DNA of 64,000 nucleotides from Tipula vernalis (GCA_958295665.1 OY282560.1:260719368-260783367), one strand, 5' to 3'; shown: positions 34,432 through 46,619, numbered from the stretch's first letter. Notes: generated by a model from the letters alone, not told the origin. Numbers and translations: made by a program.

Positions 34432-36836
34432 GTTGACGATATTCCAGAGCATTCCAGTGTCACATCATCAACATCATTAAAATCATTACGTTCTGAAAAT
34501 ATTCTAAGTTCATCCGTAGGCCTTAAACAAAAGTGTATAGATCTTCAAACTATACCAGAATGCAAAAGTATGGAAGTGGTAGCTGCGATATCTTCGAGTG
34601 ATGTAAGTTTATTTAATAATAAATTCAGTTTATATAAAAATCCATATCCTCCATATCCCAAAAATTACATTAAAACGAGCCTTGAAACCAACCACTACTG
34701 AAAGTGACTCTGATACGGATGTAAAATATCGTAATACCGAAAAAAACGAATATTAAGAGCAGATAGTATACAGATCAGGAAGACAAATCGGAATTTAACA
34801 AGGAAAAATTTATACAAAACAAGGAGGATTGCTGATCTAAACACAATTATTAAAACTTTGAAGGACAAAAATTTGCTGGAGGCTGAAAGTAGCGATAGGC
34901 TGGAGGAATAATGTGGACCACTCAAGAATATTAATGAAAGAATTCTTGCAACAAGAAAAAATACTGAATATCCAGTTGAAATACGAGCATTTGCCTTAAA
35001 TTTTAATTTTTATTCGCCAAAGGCGTATAATTATGTAAGGACTTCATTTAATAGTTGCATTCCACATCCCAGTACATTGGGTAGATCACCTGGATTAACC
35101 TCAGAGTCTTTTGATATAATTTCAAAAGCAAAGAAGTATTTCTTAATTTAGTTTTCGATGAAATGTCAATCAAATCCCAAATAGAATGGATTGGTACTCA
35201 CTTGGCAGGTTTTGTGGATGCGGGGAATGGATTTGAAAGCAACACTGCGGCTACATTAATATTAGTGGTCATGGTAGTTTGTTTAACAAGTACTAATACT
35301 AATTTAGTTAAATATTTAAATTTCTTCATTTTATTGTGCTTATTTAACTGTAGGCTCTTAGAAAATACCAATTCGAGGTTTTCCAATTAAATCGATGGCA
35401 GCGGAGCAAAAGGCGAATATAATTGCACAATGTCTATTTGCAATTATAGATACCGGTGCCAAACTAATTGGAATAACATTTGATGGGTGTAGCACAAATA
35501 AATCAGCAGTAAAGTTATTAGGCTGCGAAATTACTTTTACAGCTCTAAACCCGATTTTAAAAATATTTGGTGTTGCGGATGACATGATAAAACACTAATA
35601 ATGTGTACACATGATAAAACTGCTCCGAAATACGTTAGCAGAAAAGGGTCTATTTTTGGATGGCAATGGTCAAAGAGTGGATTGGTGTTTTTTAAAGCAA
35701 CTATTACAATTGCAAGAAGAAGAAGGTTTGAGATTGGGAAATAAATTAACACAAACGCATGTATATTTCTACAAACAAAAAATGAAAGTGAAGTATGCAC
35801 TAGATTTTTGTAACCACACTTTTAAAGTGTGGACCAATTTCAAAATTCGGATGGTATATCTTACTTTATTAGAATTTCTAATAAGGAATACGGCATTTTA
35901 AATTTAAGGAAATTATATGATGTAGGATATAAAAAAGCTCTGTGATTCCAATTTTTCTGAAATTTTAGCTTTTTCATAACAGTCAATTAAATATTTTTCA
36001 AATTTGAAATTACTTAGTGGACGACCTTTGGTATAATACCCTAATAAAACGTGGTTTATAGGAATTATTTTAGGATTAAAAAATTTAGACATTTTATATT
36101 GTAAATATATTAAAAATGGTCCACTAACATATATACCATTTTATAAGTTAAGCCAAGATCATATAGAATTATTTTTTGGGGCAATTACTCGTAGATGTAC
36201 ATGATTGCTTGCCGTTAGAGGAAATTCCAATTCTCCAATACAATAAAAATTCCTGCGTTAAATTTGTTAATTTCACGGTATCAAATAAATTAGCTGTAAC
36301 CGAAACTGAAGATAAGATCAAATAAATTAGATGTAATGAGAATTTAGGAGAATTAAGTATCCTATTAAATTTAAATGAACATTCTGATAATTTAAATGAA
36401 TATTCTAGAAGTTTCGTAGCATATATACATAGCTGGTTTTGTTGTATACAGTTTACAGAAAAAATTAAAATGTAAAGATTGCATTTTGGAAAATAATGTC
36501 TGTGTTATACATGAAGTATCATTTTCAATTAATTCTTTTTCTTTAATAAAACAAAAATCTCGTGAGAATTTAAAAATTCCTTCGGAGGAAGTCCTAAAAG
36601 TTTGTTTAATTACAGAAAAAGTGTTAAGAAACGCAATATTAATCAGTGATAGTGAAATGTCTGTTTTAAATAAGAAAGACTTTGCTAAGATATTAATTAA
36701 TTCACAAAATTTGTGCTACCTCAAATCAATTTACACAAATAGCATTCACATTCATAGTAATTCTCTGATTAGGACTGTTATAGAAAAATATTTAAATGTT
36801 AGGTATTTCTATATGTCATCCAAGATGAAACATTAA
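34432..36836 (+). pseudogene. P-element/THAP9-like transposase body, degenerate
   Basis: After an acceptor TTTTGATTCAG at 34431 the + strand encodes, in shifting frames, the core of a P-like transposase: YPVEIRAFALNFNFYSPKAY and IPHPSTLGR, then VFDEMSIKSQIEWIG (first catalytic aspartate kept), a likely 80-base intron at 35274-35353 (GTAGTT to CTGTAG), then MAAEQKANIIAQC and GITFDGCSTNKSA (second aspartate kept), then KLLRNTLAEKGLF with LQEEEGLRLGNKL. The C-terminal exon (36486-36836) ends IEKYLNVRYFYMSSK. Stops and frameshifts occur throughout, so it is inactive. The THAP exon is at 31487. Terminal inverted repeats were not found. Confidence 0.9.
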
Positions 36837-37562
36837 ATATCAGTTAGAAACTACCTCACTCGGTGAGGTATCTTATGTGCAAATTACAGATTATTGAAAT
36901 AATAAATATTTTATAAGTTTCCTAAATAACTTCTTTCATTTAAAAGTTATACGTAATAATTATAAAATAAAAAAAATTTAAAAAAAAATTGTGTTTTTAC
37001 TTTATATGAAAAATGAGAACCCTTCTTTTTAAGAGTTTTCCCTACGTCCAACGATTCACCTATTTTTGACAGATGTATAGATCGAAAACCATTTTGTTCA
37101 TGATCTTTCCTTTTATATACTTATATACCATATGTAGCTGTTATAAACTACTTTCTATGTTATAAACTATAAACTAACATTAAAAATTATAATTCCAAAA
37201 AATTGTTGTTTAATTGTTTTTGTTCTAGACCATGCCAACGCGAACCAACGAGTTGAAATCAGTCAAATCGAATTCAGTGAAATTTAAAAGAATTTTGAAG
37301 AAATCTGTGAAAATTTTTCTCTGCGTTGGCTTCTTGCTTTCCAAAACGTATTATTATACCGGGCTCAATAACAAATAAAAGAAGCAGAAACTGTAACAAA
37401 AATATCCCAAGAACAAGAACTATTCTGTTCAGAATCACCAAAAACACCTACAAATTCAGAACAATCGGTGCAAGAAATATTTCGCGAAAAATTGCAAAAA
37501 ATAAAAACTGAAGCAGCTTTTCGAAAAAAGCAGGAAAAAAGAGAAAAGAAACAAAGAAAAGG

Positions 37563-37641
37563 ATTTTTTGTTTGTGTCTAATAACAACCTTAACCTCTTA
37601 CCTAAGAGGTTAAAGTTGTTATTAGACACAAACAAAAAAAT
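37563..37641. repeat. Near-perfect 79-base palindrome
   Basis: The left arm ATTTTTTGTTTGTGTCTAAT plus AACAACCTTAACCTCTTA is the inverse of the right arm starting TAAGAGGTTAAAGTTGTTAT, with only two bases (CC) at the centre and a single mismatch or indel. Arms are about 38 bases. It could form a cruciform or an RNA hairpin. Confidence 0.85.
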
Positions 37642-37854
37642 TGAGGTATGCCCAAGACGCGACTCTCTTTTGTGAACAGCAAATTTTGAGAAACTTATTA
37701 TGAAAATTTCTTGCAATCTTAAGATTTTTATTTTTGATTTTTTTCATGTTTTCTGTGAGATATTTGCAAAATAAATTTTCTGGTTCACGGAAGGTAGGAG
37801 CTAGGACCTCAGAATCTATGAAAAAAGTTTAAACGTGAAGTTGCAGTTTGATTG

Positions 37855-38250
37855 ATTAACCAACAGACACCACTTCGAAACCCAATTTTTCGGACTCAAT
37901 CACCCCAAAAACCTCAAGGTCGAAAATTAACATGACAATTTTTTTTATTTTTGGGATCATTTTGTATATAATAGTTTTTATATGTATTTGCAAAATAAAC
38001 TGACAAAATTTACCAACGCCCAAGGGAATGGTCACTTCCGGTTGGCCGATTTTCACTAAAATTTACTGGGACCTCCCAATTTATCAAAAAAGCTTAAATC
38101 TATAGATTAACTTTATCAAGTTTCAGTTCGATTGGTTAAACCATCCGGGTTGTAAAGAGGACACAGGCTGACAGACACCATTTCGAAACCCACTTTTTCG
38201 GACTCAGGGGACCTTAAAACAGATAAATCTCAAGGTTAAATTTTTCACAA
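37855..38250. repeat. Two diverged tandem units of about 308 bases
   Basis: ACAGACACCACTTCGAAACC with TTTTTCGGACTCA at 37863 recurs as ACAGACACCATTTCGAAACC with TTTTTCGGACTCA at 38171. In both units the preceding bases resemble TTTGATTGGTTAA and the following bases include CCTCAAGGT or CTCAAGGT. No ORF. Probably a decayed dispersed repeat. Confidence 0.65.
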
Positions 38251-38396
38251 TTTTTATAAGTCATATGCGGCTCACTTTTGTAAATGACATCAAACAAATG
38301 AAAACATATATAAAATTTCATAGTTGAGAAAAGGCGCCGTGATTTCTAAAACAACGAAATTTGTTCAGGGCACCATTATGTTTGATGTACTTGCTT

Positions 38397-38469
38397 CTAT
38401 CAGTAATTGAACACGGAACTCCTCAGTTACAAGAAAAACGACCTTCCCGCTGAACTACTAGGACCGGTC
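38397..38469 (-). repeat. tRNA-like SINE head (Thr-like)
   Basis: On the - strand GGTCCTAGTAGTTCAGCGGG gives an A-box-like start. CTTGTAACTGAGG resembles an anticodon arm with TGT, and GTGTTCAATTAC is a weak B box, all at tRNA spacing. The acceptor stem does not close well, so it is a SINE head or a tRNA relic rather than a functional tRNA gene. Confidence 0.4.
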
Positions 38470-38642
38470 CAGCTCTCAGTGCGAGGAGTGTCTGTTGTCA
38501 TTTGATACAGTACGTAAAGATTTAGCCTACCTAAATTGAAGCTTTATAAACAGTTGACTTTTTAATTTTTTTATAATTTTTTGAAACGATTGATAATGCC
38601 TTTCTAAACGGTTACCAAAAAGTTCATAGTAGTAGTGCTAAA

Positions 38643-38975
38643 GGGCTAACCAGCGAATCAATAAGAAACCTTAAAGAATTTGACGAAAATATTTCCTTAC
38701 AGAATATTTGACATATCGGCCACCGAATCCGTAAAAACTGACAAATACAGTATTAAAATTCTAATGTGAATAGCAAAATTTATTATTTTTAAGAAAAGTA
38801 TGCTTTGAAAATTTTGATGTATTCTGACATATCCTTCAGTTTGCGCGTTAATTTTCGCTCTCTTAAGTGACGGGTGAACTGAACGAAAAATTCTTAAAGA
38901 TTCGCTGGTCAGTAACATGCACTTTCTGTATATCGCGTTCTTACTTAAAGTTGTTACTGACTCGCTGGTTCCCCC
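38643..38975. mobile_element. MITE with CCAGCGA-type inverted ends
   Basis: GGGCTAACCAGCGAATCAAT at the left is mirrored by ACTGACTCGCTGGTTCCCCC at the right, with diverged pairing continuing about 28 bases. A third, internal inverted copy GATTCGCTGGTCAGTAAC lies at about 38900. There is no ORF. The target duplication is unclear. Confidence 0.55.
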
Positions 38976-39829
38976 ATTAGGCTTACTAAAAGTGCATACT
39001 TTATCAAATTCCTTCCTAACATGCGTAGCATAATTTTATTTTGATTTTGTTGAGCGGAGAGGAGAGGAGTTTTATTTTATTCACAGCAATATTGATCGGA
39101 ATGAAATGGAACGATATATTGAATAATAGGGAAGGAGAGGGGGCGGTATGCTTTCCTCGATCGCTCCGAATCCCTAATTTTAATATGCTTTCCTCGATCG
39201 CCTCGAATCCTCATATAAACTGAGGGCCCATTTGTTTACTTAGACGGTGTAATGCTGAGCACTACAAAAACTTTAGTCGCAAAATGAGACTCGATAGTCA
39301 CGATCTTCATGTACGTACCAATCGTACAACAATGTTTTATTGTGTTTGGATTTATTTTAGTACCTAGATAAAAATTCAGCTCTCAAGTCTCATTCAACGG
39401 GCAACAACCCTGTTCAGGACATTATTTATCTATCATTATTTATGTTTCTTACCCAGAAACAGCAAAATCAATTACTTGGAAATATTGAAAAATTGAAATG
39501 AATCAGTATTTACTTAATACATATTTAAACAATGAATCCAAACACAATTACTGACCAAATTGAAGAGGCATAATCTGGACAGTGGATTCGCAAAACCTGA
39601 ATTTGTTCGCGATTTTACAGCAAAGAATAGTTGATTTTTCTGATCAAATAACCTGGGATATAAAAATTTACGTCACATAACACGGCGGTATCAATTTTGG
39701 AATTTAATAGTTTGTAAAGCAATAAGTTAGCTAGCACTAAGTAGCCTCCTATTCAGTAAGCTTGTCATGCTAAATATCTTAAATCTAGTAATATAAGGGA
39801 TACTTCCTACATGAGGTACAGTTTTAAAA
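38976..39829. other. Spacer without recognised genes
   Basis: Contains a short direct repeat ATGCTTTCCTCGATCGC (about 39149 and 39185) inside a GA-rich patch, otherwise nothing recognised. Confidence 0.4.
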
Positions 39830-40480
39830 CTAATGAATTTCGTAAATTTCCTTTGCACTCGCTCAACTTCCTCACTCTATATTTCGTAGAATGGATTCCA
39901 AATTTGCGAAACGTACTCCATTTTACTTTTAACGAGACTATTGTATAATATAGTTAGGACTTCGGGATTACGGAATTCTCTTCCTCTGCGAAAAATAAAT
40001 CCAAGAATTTTGTGTGCTTTCGCACCAATTGAGTCGATGTGTTTTCCGAATGTCAATTTAGTGTCAAAAGTAAGACCTAAGTCAGCAATTTTAGTAACTG
40101 TTCTTAAGTTGAAATTTGCAATGTTATAACTGAGTAGTAACGGGCAAATTTCCTTAGTAAAGGTAATCGCGAAGTATTTTTCAGTATTCAAGTTAAGTTT
40201 ATTTACGAGACACTAGTTTTGCAGTTTATCGAAATAACTATCGGCATAAAAGAGATGAGGACAGTCAAAAATGTTAGGTCGTCAATGAATATCGTGAACA
40301 AAAGAGGCTCCAGAGTAGAACCTTGAGGAATACTGGAAGTAGCTAAATTTAACTTTTATAAACGCTAAGACACGATGATAACCAAATACATAATTTATCT
40401 GAAAGTCCTATTTTGTAGTATTTCTTTTGAGAAGATCGTGAGACACTGTATCAAAAGAAGAACTTGAGAATTTCAGAAGT
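39830..40480 (-). pseudogene. LINE reverse-transcriptase remnant
   Basis: On the - strand from about 40475 the blocks run SSFDTVSHDLLKR (motif A), PQGSTLEPLLFTIFIDDL (motif B and next), an FYADS-like motif C with its second aspartate changed, LNTEKYFAITF, IADLGLTFDTKLTFGKHI, and LYNSLVKSKMEY to an end near 39880. This is the palm-to-thumb part of a Jockey- or CR1-type LINE. The 39877-40191 segment is still open; the rest is frameshifted. Endonuclease and ORF1 are absent. Confidence 0.8.
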
Positions 40481-41185
40481 TTTGCCAAAACTGAGCGTTT
40501 TTCGTAAAATCCATGTTGTAAAATAGTAATACTAGATATGGAAGATAATATTCAGGAAGATAGCCGGCTTTATCATAAAGCACCTTCCAAAAGTTAATTT
40601 ATAATGGTTTCTGTTCATTCTCCGGTGAAAAACAATAAAATGGACTTCTTTGTGACAGTCATTCAATAAATACACAGTTCGAGAAGGTTGTTGTTGAAAT
40701 GTGAAAATCAAAAGTCTCAAAGTCAAATGATTTTTTTCGAATGTCCGTAGTATGCACTTGAAGGAAATAACAAGCAATATTTTTATCAAATGTTGTACTA
40801 TTTTCAGCCGACAAAATTTGTTCAACAAAAATCAAAAGCCCCAAAGTCAAATGTTTTTTTCAAATGTCCGTAAGATGCGCTTGATGCAAAAATTATCAAA
40901 TGGCCGGTCCCTCGGGTCCAGTAATATTTTTATGGGAGAAGGTGTTAAAATTTTTGCTGGCACAGGTGTAAATGTTGACTGCACAAGTTAAGGCTTTAGA
41001 TTATAATAACATGTTGCCTGTCGTTAACGAGCGTTCATCTCCGAAGCAGGTTAATCAAAATCTCAATTGCAGCTGATTTACATAGTAGTACTTTAAATAC
41101 GGTACCTCCCCAAAATTATGATTCGCAGTTTCCTGCACATGTGTAGTGTCACCTTCCTTATGGTGAAGATGAGTTCATTTAGTTG

Positions 41186-41446
41186 TTAATTAACAATATG
41201 AAACCGGTCCTTCAGTATCATCTTACTGATCGACATTTTACACATATCAAGGAACTCATTAACAGTTGATCGGAGTCTTTTCAAGGAGTCTTCCCATGCC
41301 GTGTAACTGTTAATAAGTTCATTTACGTGTTTAAAATGTCGATCAGTAAGATGATATTGAAGAACAGGCTTCAAATTATTCATCAAAAGTTGAATTAACT
41401 TATCGTCACTATATGGAGTGTGACACTGCAGGAATAGACTCCACAT
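41186..41446 (-). pseudogene. gag-like fragment with folded-back end
   Basis: The - strand frame reads LIQLLMNNLKPVLQYHLTD, HFKHVNELINSYTAWEDSLK and then FLDMCK. It resembles the capsid part of LTR-retrotransposon gag proteins, where N-LKP-x-LQ and W-E-D/E-x-LKR motifs occur. The last residues are encoded by the inverse of the start: CATCTTACTGATCGACATTT (about 41218) matches AAATGTCGATCAGTAAGATG (about 41336). It is a rearranged scrap, not a gene. Confidence 0.5.
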
Positions 41447-41699
41447 ATGGTTGTATAATTTTCCGCCGACGAAATTTGTTCAACGGAAATCAGAAATCCC
41501 AAAGTCAAATGATTTTTTCGAATGTCCGTAGTATGAGCTTGATGAAAAATTATCAAACGGCCGGTCCCTGGGGTCGGCGATATAAAAAACAAGCAATATT
41601 TTTATCAAATGTTGTACGATTCTCCACCGACGAAATTTGTTCAACAAAAATCAAAAGTCCCAAGGTCAAATGAATTTTTTCGAATGTCCGTAGTATGCA

Positions 41700-42014
41700 C
41701 TTGATGTAATCAATCATAATTACTTCCTTTATCCAAATTCAGGCATTTGTATTACCACTACATATAAATACGTATACGTATACGAAAAATTTGTTTTTTT
41801 TTGCTATGTCCTTCACAGGCATTAACTTCGTTTTAAAATTATTCGTGTAATATGAAAAAATTAAAAAAAAAGTTAATCAATTATATTTAAAATTATAAAT
41901 AGTGCTGTAGTCAATTATATGTTCTATGCTCATGGGTAATGTTTATCATCTCTGTATCTTCTCGGCAGCGGTTTATAAAATGTTTCATAAGATTTGTAGG
42001 AATCTTACTTCGAA
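41700..42014 (+). repeat. Duplicated block, copy 1
   Basis: Begins CTTGATGTAATCAATCATAA and ends GGAATCTTACTTCGAA. Nearly identical to 42431-42747, differing mainly by the length of T and A runs. The start lies 731 bases before that of copy 2. Confidence 0.9.
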
Positions 42015-42430
42015 CGGTGTTATGAACTTGAACCAAAAATTATCAAATGGCCGGTCCCTGGTGTCGGCCATATAAAAAACAAATAATATTTTTATCAAAT
42101 GTTTACGCATTTCCGCCGACGAAATTTGTTCAACAAAAGTCCCAAAGTCAAATGATTTTGTCGAATGTCCGTAGTATGCACTTGATTCAAAAATTATTAA
42201 ATGGCTGGTCCCTGGGGTCAGTCATATAAATAACACGCAATACTTTTATCAAATGCTATACGAATTTCCGCCGACGAAAATTATCAAATGGCCGGTCCCT
42301 GGGGTCGGTCAAATAAATAACAAGCAATATTTGCATCAGATGTTGTAGGATTTAACGCCAACGAAATTTGCTCAACAAAAATCAGAAGTCCCAAAGTCAA
42401 ATGATTTTTTTCGAATGTCCGTAGTATGCA

Positions 42431-42747
42431 CTTGATGTAATCAATCATAATTACTTCCTTTATCCAAATTCAGGCATTTGTATTACCACTACATATAAAT
42501 ACGTATACGTATACGAAAAATTTGTTTTTTTTTTGCTATGTCCTTCACAGGCATTAACTTCGTTTTAAAATTATTCGTGTAATATGAAAAAATTAAAAAA
42601 AAAAGTTAATCAATTATATTTAAAATTATAAATAGTGCTGTAGTCAATTATATGTTCTATGCTCATGGGTAATGTTTATCATCTCTGTATCTTCTCGGCA
42701 GCGGTTTATAAAATGTTTCATAAGATTTGTAGGAATCTTACTTCGAA
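42431..42747 (+). repeat. Duplicated block, copy 2
   Basis: Near-identical to 41700-42014, including the ATACGTATACGTATACG tract and the downstream CTTCTCGGCAGCGGTTTAT. The near-identity points to a recent tandem duplication or gene-conversion event in the satellite array. Confidence 0.9.
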
Positions 42748-44342
42748 TGGTTCTGTTAGTAACCTACTTTAAATGTTTGTTTTATAACTCCTACTTCTCC
42801 CTTCTTCATTTCAACCCCTCAAGTTCAAATCGGAACTCTACTCTGGCCGAGGCAACACCTTTTTGTTCAAGATTTTTGCACAACTTATTGTGGAATAAAT
42901 AAACGAAAATACCCTTAATGTAGAAATATGGAAGCCAAGTTTATTTGGGAATTCCAATATAATAAACTTGAACAATTGAAGAAGTATTTTTATTGTAAAT
43001 CGAATCTTTATTTTTCAGGAACTAAAGACAGTAAAAACCTAAAATAATTCTACTGTGGTCCTTCGTACCAAATAACTAAGCACAACGATAAGACTAACAT
43101 TGATCAGTCGCCAAAATTAAACAGTTCATTTCTATTTGTAATCCCAATTAAGTTAACTAAAACAAGTATTCGCTTTATCTTAATTAAAAACTAAAGGCGA
43201 AAGCCTCTTTTTGACGGTTCAAGAGGGTTTACTTATTTCTTAAAATAAGCCAATAAAAAAACATCGTCCCGCGAAATTCCCATCATTTACCTTACACCCA
43301 CAACAACATTCTTTATAGAACAAGCATACCTTTTACCGATCTATTATCAAAAATGTGCCAATTCAACCGTGAATATATTTTTTTTTTGTTTATTCTATTC
43401 GCCTCTTATATTTTATTAAATAAAAATTCAAGAGAAGGAAATACGTAATCTTCATTCAATGTCAATTTTTTTCCGTCAGCCTCTATTAAATAATTTCCAT
43501 TAAAATTAACAAAACAAAACATTAATTATTTATTTGGATTAAATTATTTTTTTTAAGGGAAGTACAAAAGTATGTATACATACATACAATCATATACAAA
43601 TTAATATTTACTGTTCTTTTGGACCAGACCATCTGGATGTTTTCGTTCAATCATAGTTTGTGTCTTAATTTAATTATTTTCTACAATTAAAATTACATTT
43701 CCGGGTTTTGTTATTTTGAATTTACATTTTAATCTTGAACCATTTTTTTGTACACTAAGGAAAATTATTTAGATTTTTACCATGAAATTCTTGAGATGTG
43801 AATGAATAAAATAGGGTCGTTGTATATATAATAATAAGGTCGAACGAAAAGTTGTGCATGTAGCTGCTTACCTATAAAAAAATTAGTAACTTACGTTAAA
43901 CATTTAAAATGTCTTCGATAAGAACTTCGAGATGTCTGTTTCATTTTATAAGATTTATTTCAAGTGGTTTTGAATTGTTTGTTGATTATTGAGAATTTAC
44001 CATTTTAATATCTTAGGGGTTAAATACGTGCATACATGTATGTACAATACATAGTTAAACGAATGTATTTATATACTTAGATGTTTTCAACAAGATTAGG
44101 GTGTTTATTATTATATATCCGGTAAATTAATATCCATATGGAACGTAAATATATTTTAGATTTGTTGTTGTTGTCAAGCATGCAGAAGGAAATTAAAATA
44201 TATAACTTATTTGCATAATAATCACAATCAAACTGGTTGAATACCTCGATTTATATTGTACGTACATTAAATGATTAACCACAGTGTATTATTGCGCGTT
44301 CCCATTTTAATTTTTTCTGAGTTGTGCGGAAGTAGAAAAGCG

Positions 44343-44351
44343 ACTCACCTG
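44343..44351 (-). promoter_or_regulatory. Candidate recursive splice site (zero-length exon)
   Basis: On the - strand a long pyrimidine tract ending TCTCTATTTATTTTCAG is followed immediately by GTGAGTCG. An acceptor joined directly to a donor is the signature of recursive-splicing ratchet points in long fly introns. It could equally be an ordinary acceptor: after the junction, one frame stays open for about 24 codons. Confidence 0.35.
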
Positions 44352-45080
44352 AAAATAAATAGAGAAAACAGAAAAATGAAAATTATTAACCAAAATATTT
44401 ACTTTAAATGTAAAATATTGACCTTAATGGTTATCCTTTAAGTCAGTTTATTTATTCGATCGTTATTTAGAAAAGTACGTATTTACATCGAATATGGAGA
44501 AGTAAAATATGTATATATAACAGACATCTTTCGTACTTTACTTAGAAAATGTATACGAAAAAGCCAAGTAATCACGTTCATGTTCAACAAACAGAATAAA
44601 AATAAAAAAAATGTTTGCTTGTTTTTCCAAACATAAAAATGAAAAACAAGTATAATTTAATTTTAATATTTTTCCCTGCTCCTGTAACAATAACTAAAAG
44701 TTTTCCGAGAAATTTATTATCCCGTTATTAAATTTAAATATACGTATATTGATTAGATAGGATGGATTGAAAGTAATCTCAATTATAAAATTTGCTGTAA
44801 GTGTGTGCTTGGTGATTTTGCTACGAGAAACGCGGTATTTTATGTTACGTTCAACAAATTTAAAATTCGGGTCTGCTCGGGAACGAGTTATGTCTGTTCA
44901 ATTAAAGTCAAAGTGCTATAAATAAGATTGTGGGATTACCGTATTTATAATTCGTAAAACAACAAGCAATTGAGATTAAAAAAGTACGTATCAAGATTAA
45001 CGCAAATTTAAATTTGTTAATATTAAATGTTTAATTTGTAAAAATCAGAAATGTCTTAAGAACTTAATTTTCTGATTCAA

Positions 45081-45362
45081 ATTCGATAGAGTTTATGTTT
45101 CTTGTTTTAAGAATAAAATTGTATTGTATTTCGCTTTTTAATTACGCTTTTTCTATTGCAATCTCAGCTTGTTGTTTTCCCTTTCTTCACATCGATAAAA
45201 TATCGCAAATTAAAAATTTGGGTGATAAAGAATGATGAATAGAAATAGAAATAGAATGTTGTTTTATTTGAGCAAGGTGAGATAGCAGCAAACCAAGCAT
45301 AATTGAAAAGCGAAATAGAAGACAATTTTATTCTTAAAACAAGAGATAAAACTCTATCGCAA
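45081..45362. repeat. Foldback repeat with about 63-base arms
   Basis: The left arm (45081-45143, with TTGTTTTAAGAATAAAATTG) is the inverse of the right arm (45301-45362, with CAATTTTATTCTTAAAACAA). Arms are mostly identical. The loop of about 157 bases holds no ORF. Probably a foldback or MITE-like element. Confidence 0.75.
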
Positions 45363-46619
45363 TCGAATCGAATGTTACAACATCCCACCCCTGGTTAGGG
45401 ATCCAATACAAAAAATGGAAAAATTGTATAATTAATCAAATCCGAGCGACGAATGACAGCTGCTGTCACTTGGTTTTCGCTCGGAAGCTGTTTTTTGTCT
45501 CAACAGGAAAACCACATAATCTGCAAAAGGATTTTTTTTTGAAAATTTTTCAAACGTTTTCAAAAAACAAGAGATTACGTGGTAATGGTATCAAACCTCA
45601 AAAGGGTTTATCGGGGAATTAATCGATTGTGTGACGCTGAGAAATCGAAAATTCAGTAAATGCATTGTCACAATAGTGCCGTGGAGGAACTAATGTTATA
45701 GAAAGTTAAAATAGAGCGAAAAATGTTTAAAAATCAAGAATGAAGTAATACCTCGTACAACGCTCTAGATGCGTTCCTGTAAATTGAGCGAAACAGGATA
45801 CAGCGCTATAAGAGGAAAGAAATATATTGAAATTTGGGGGTTACGGTACTTTTGTTCTAAATAAATACAATATTTTTAATTTTTTATTTTTTTTAAAGTC
45901 ATTTTTCCTTTATAAATTGTAGGTAAATTTAATAAACAGTTCAATATTTACATATTTCAAACTAAAAATATTAAAATACTTCTATAATAAATAGCTTTTG
46001 CTTATTAACCTAAAACATCCAAAAACTTAACAAATAATCATGCCTATTAAAGAACTTGAAAGGAATTTCATTCCTGTAGGAATTCAAATTCCTACAAGTT
46101 GGAATTTGCTATCATAGACTTGGTAGGAATTTAAAATTCCTATAGAAATTCATTTATTTTTGCTTTAATTTCAATTATGTGTGCTTGAATACTACTCTCA
46201 GATATACAGTTGTGAGCAAAAAATTTGCAACTAATGCAACTTAATAATTGAAAGTAATATTGAAATTTAAAATCGCATTTAAAATATATTTATGTAATTT
46301 TTTAATTTAAAGTTATTACTTATAAATTACATAATAAAAGTATGTATGATTGTTATCGGATAGTTGCAAATGTTTTATTCTCAACTGTATATTTTTTCGG
46401 AATTAAAAAAATATCTCTGATTGGTCGGAAAAAATATTTTAAATTTGGAATTTGGCATTTTTATCTTTTTACTATTTTATAACTTGAGTTTTCGGATTCA
46501 ATTCAAGTCCATGTTTCAAAAGCGTATTGTATTTAGAGATTGAAATTTTCCCAGAAATTTCATTTCGCAAAAAACCGAGAAGTTTTAAATTTTTGAAATT
46601 ACTAAAATTTTGTTGAAAG

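Larger units (their letters stand above)
36837..38396. other. Spacer with palindrome and tandem repeat
   Basis: An 8-base inverted pair GCCAACGC/GCGTTGGC lies at about 37235 and 37322. A short + frame after it (about 37371-37560) is rich in lysine and glutamate (EIFREKLQKIKTEAAF) like a coiled coil but is not recognised. The palindrome at 37563-37641 and the 308-base tandem repeat at 37855 are listed separately. Confidence 0.4.
40686..42437 (+). repeat. Satellite-like array of roughly 155-base units
   Basis: Units share, in order, AAATTATCAAATGGCCGGTC with CCTGGGGTCGG, ATATAAAAAACAAGCAATAT, TTTATCAAATGTTGTACG, CCGCCGACGAAATTTGTTCA, AAGTCCCAAAGTCAAATGAT and CGAATGTCCGTAGTATGCAC. GGCCGGTCCCT (or a one-base variant) occurs near 40902, 41560, 42049, 42204 and 42290. 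The array is broken by a gag fragment and by one copy of a duplicated 315-base block. A single related unit lies at 25945. Confidence 0.85.
42748..46619. other. AT-rich stretch with a foldback repeat and a splice-site pair
   Basis: No transposon protein or RNA gene recognised. The ratchet-like splice site (44343) and foldback (45081) are listed separately. GGAATTT/AAATTCC-type short inverted repeats cluster at about 46055-46150. Confidence 0.4.

Noticed and set aside
40686..42437. CRISPR-like regular repeats
   Set aside because: The units are long, imperfect and unevenly spaced without spacers, and the setting is a eukaryotic genome; it is satellite-like.
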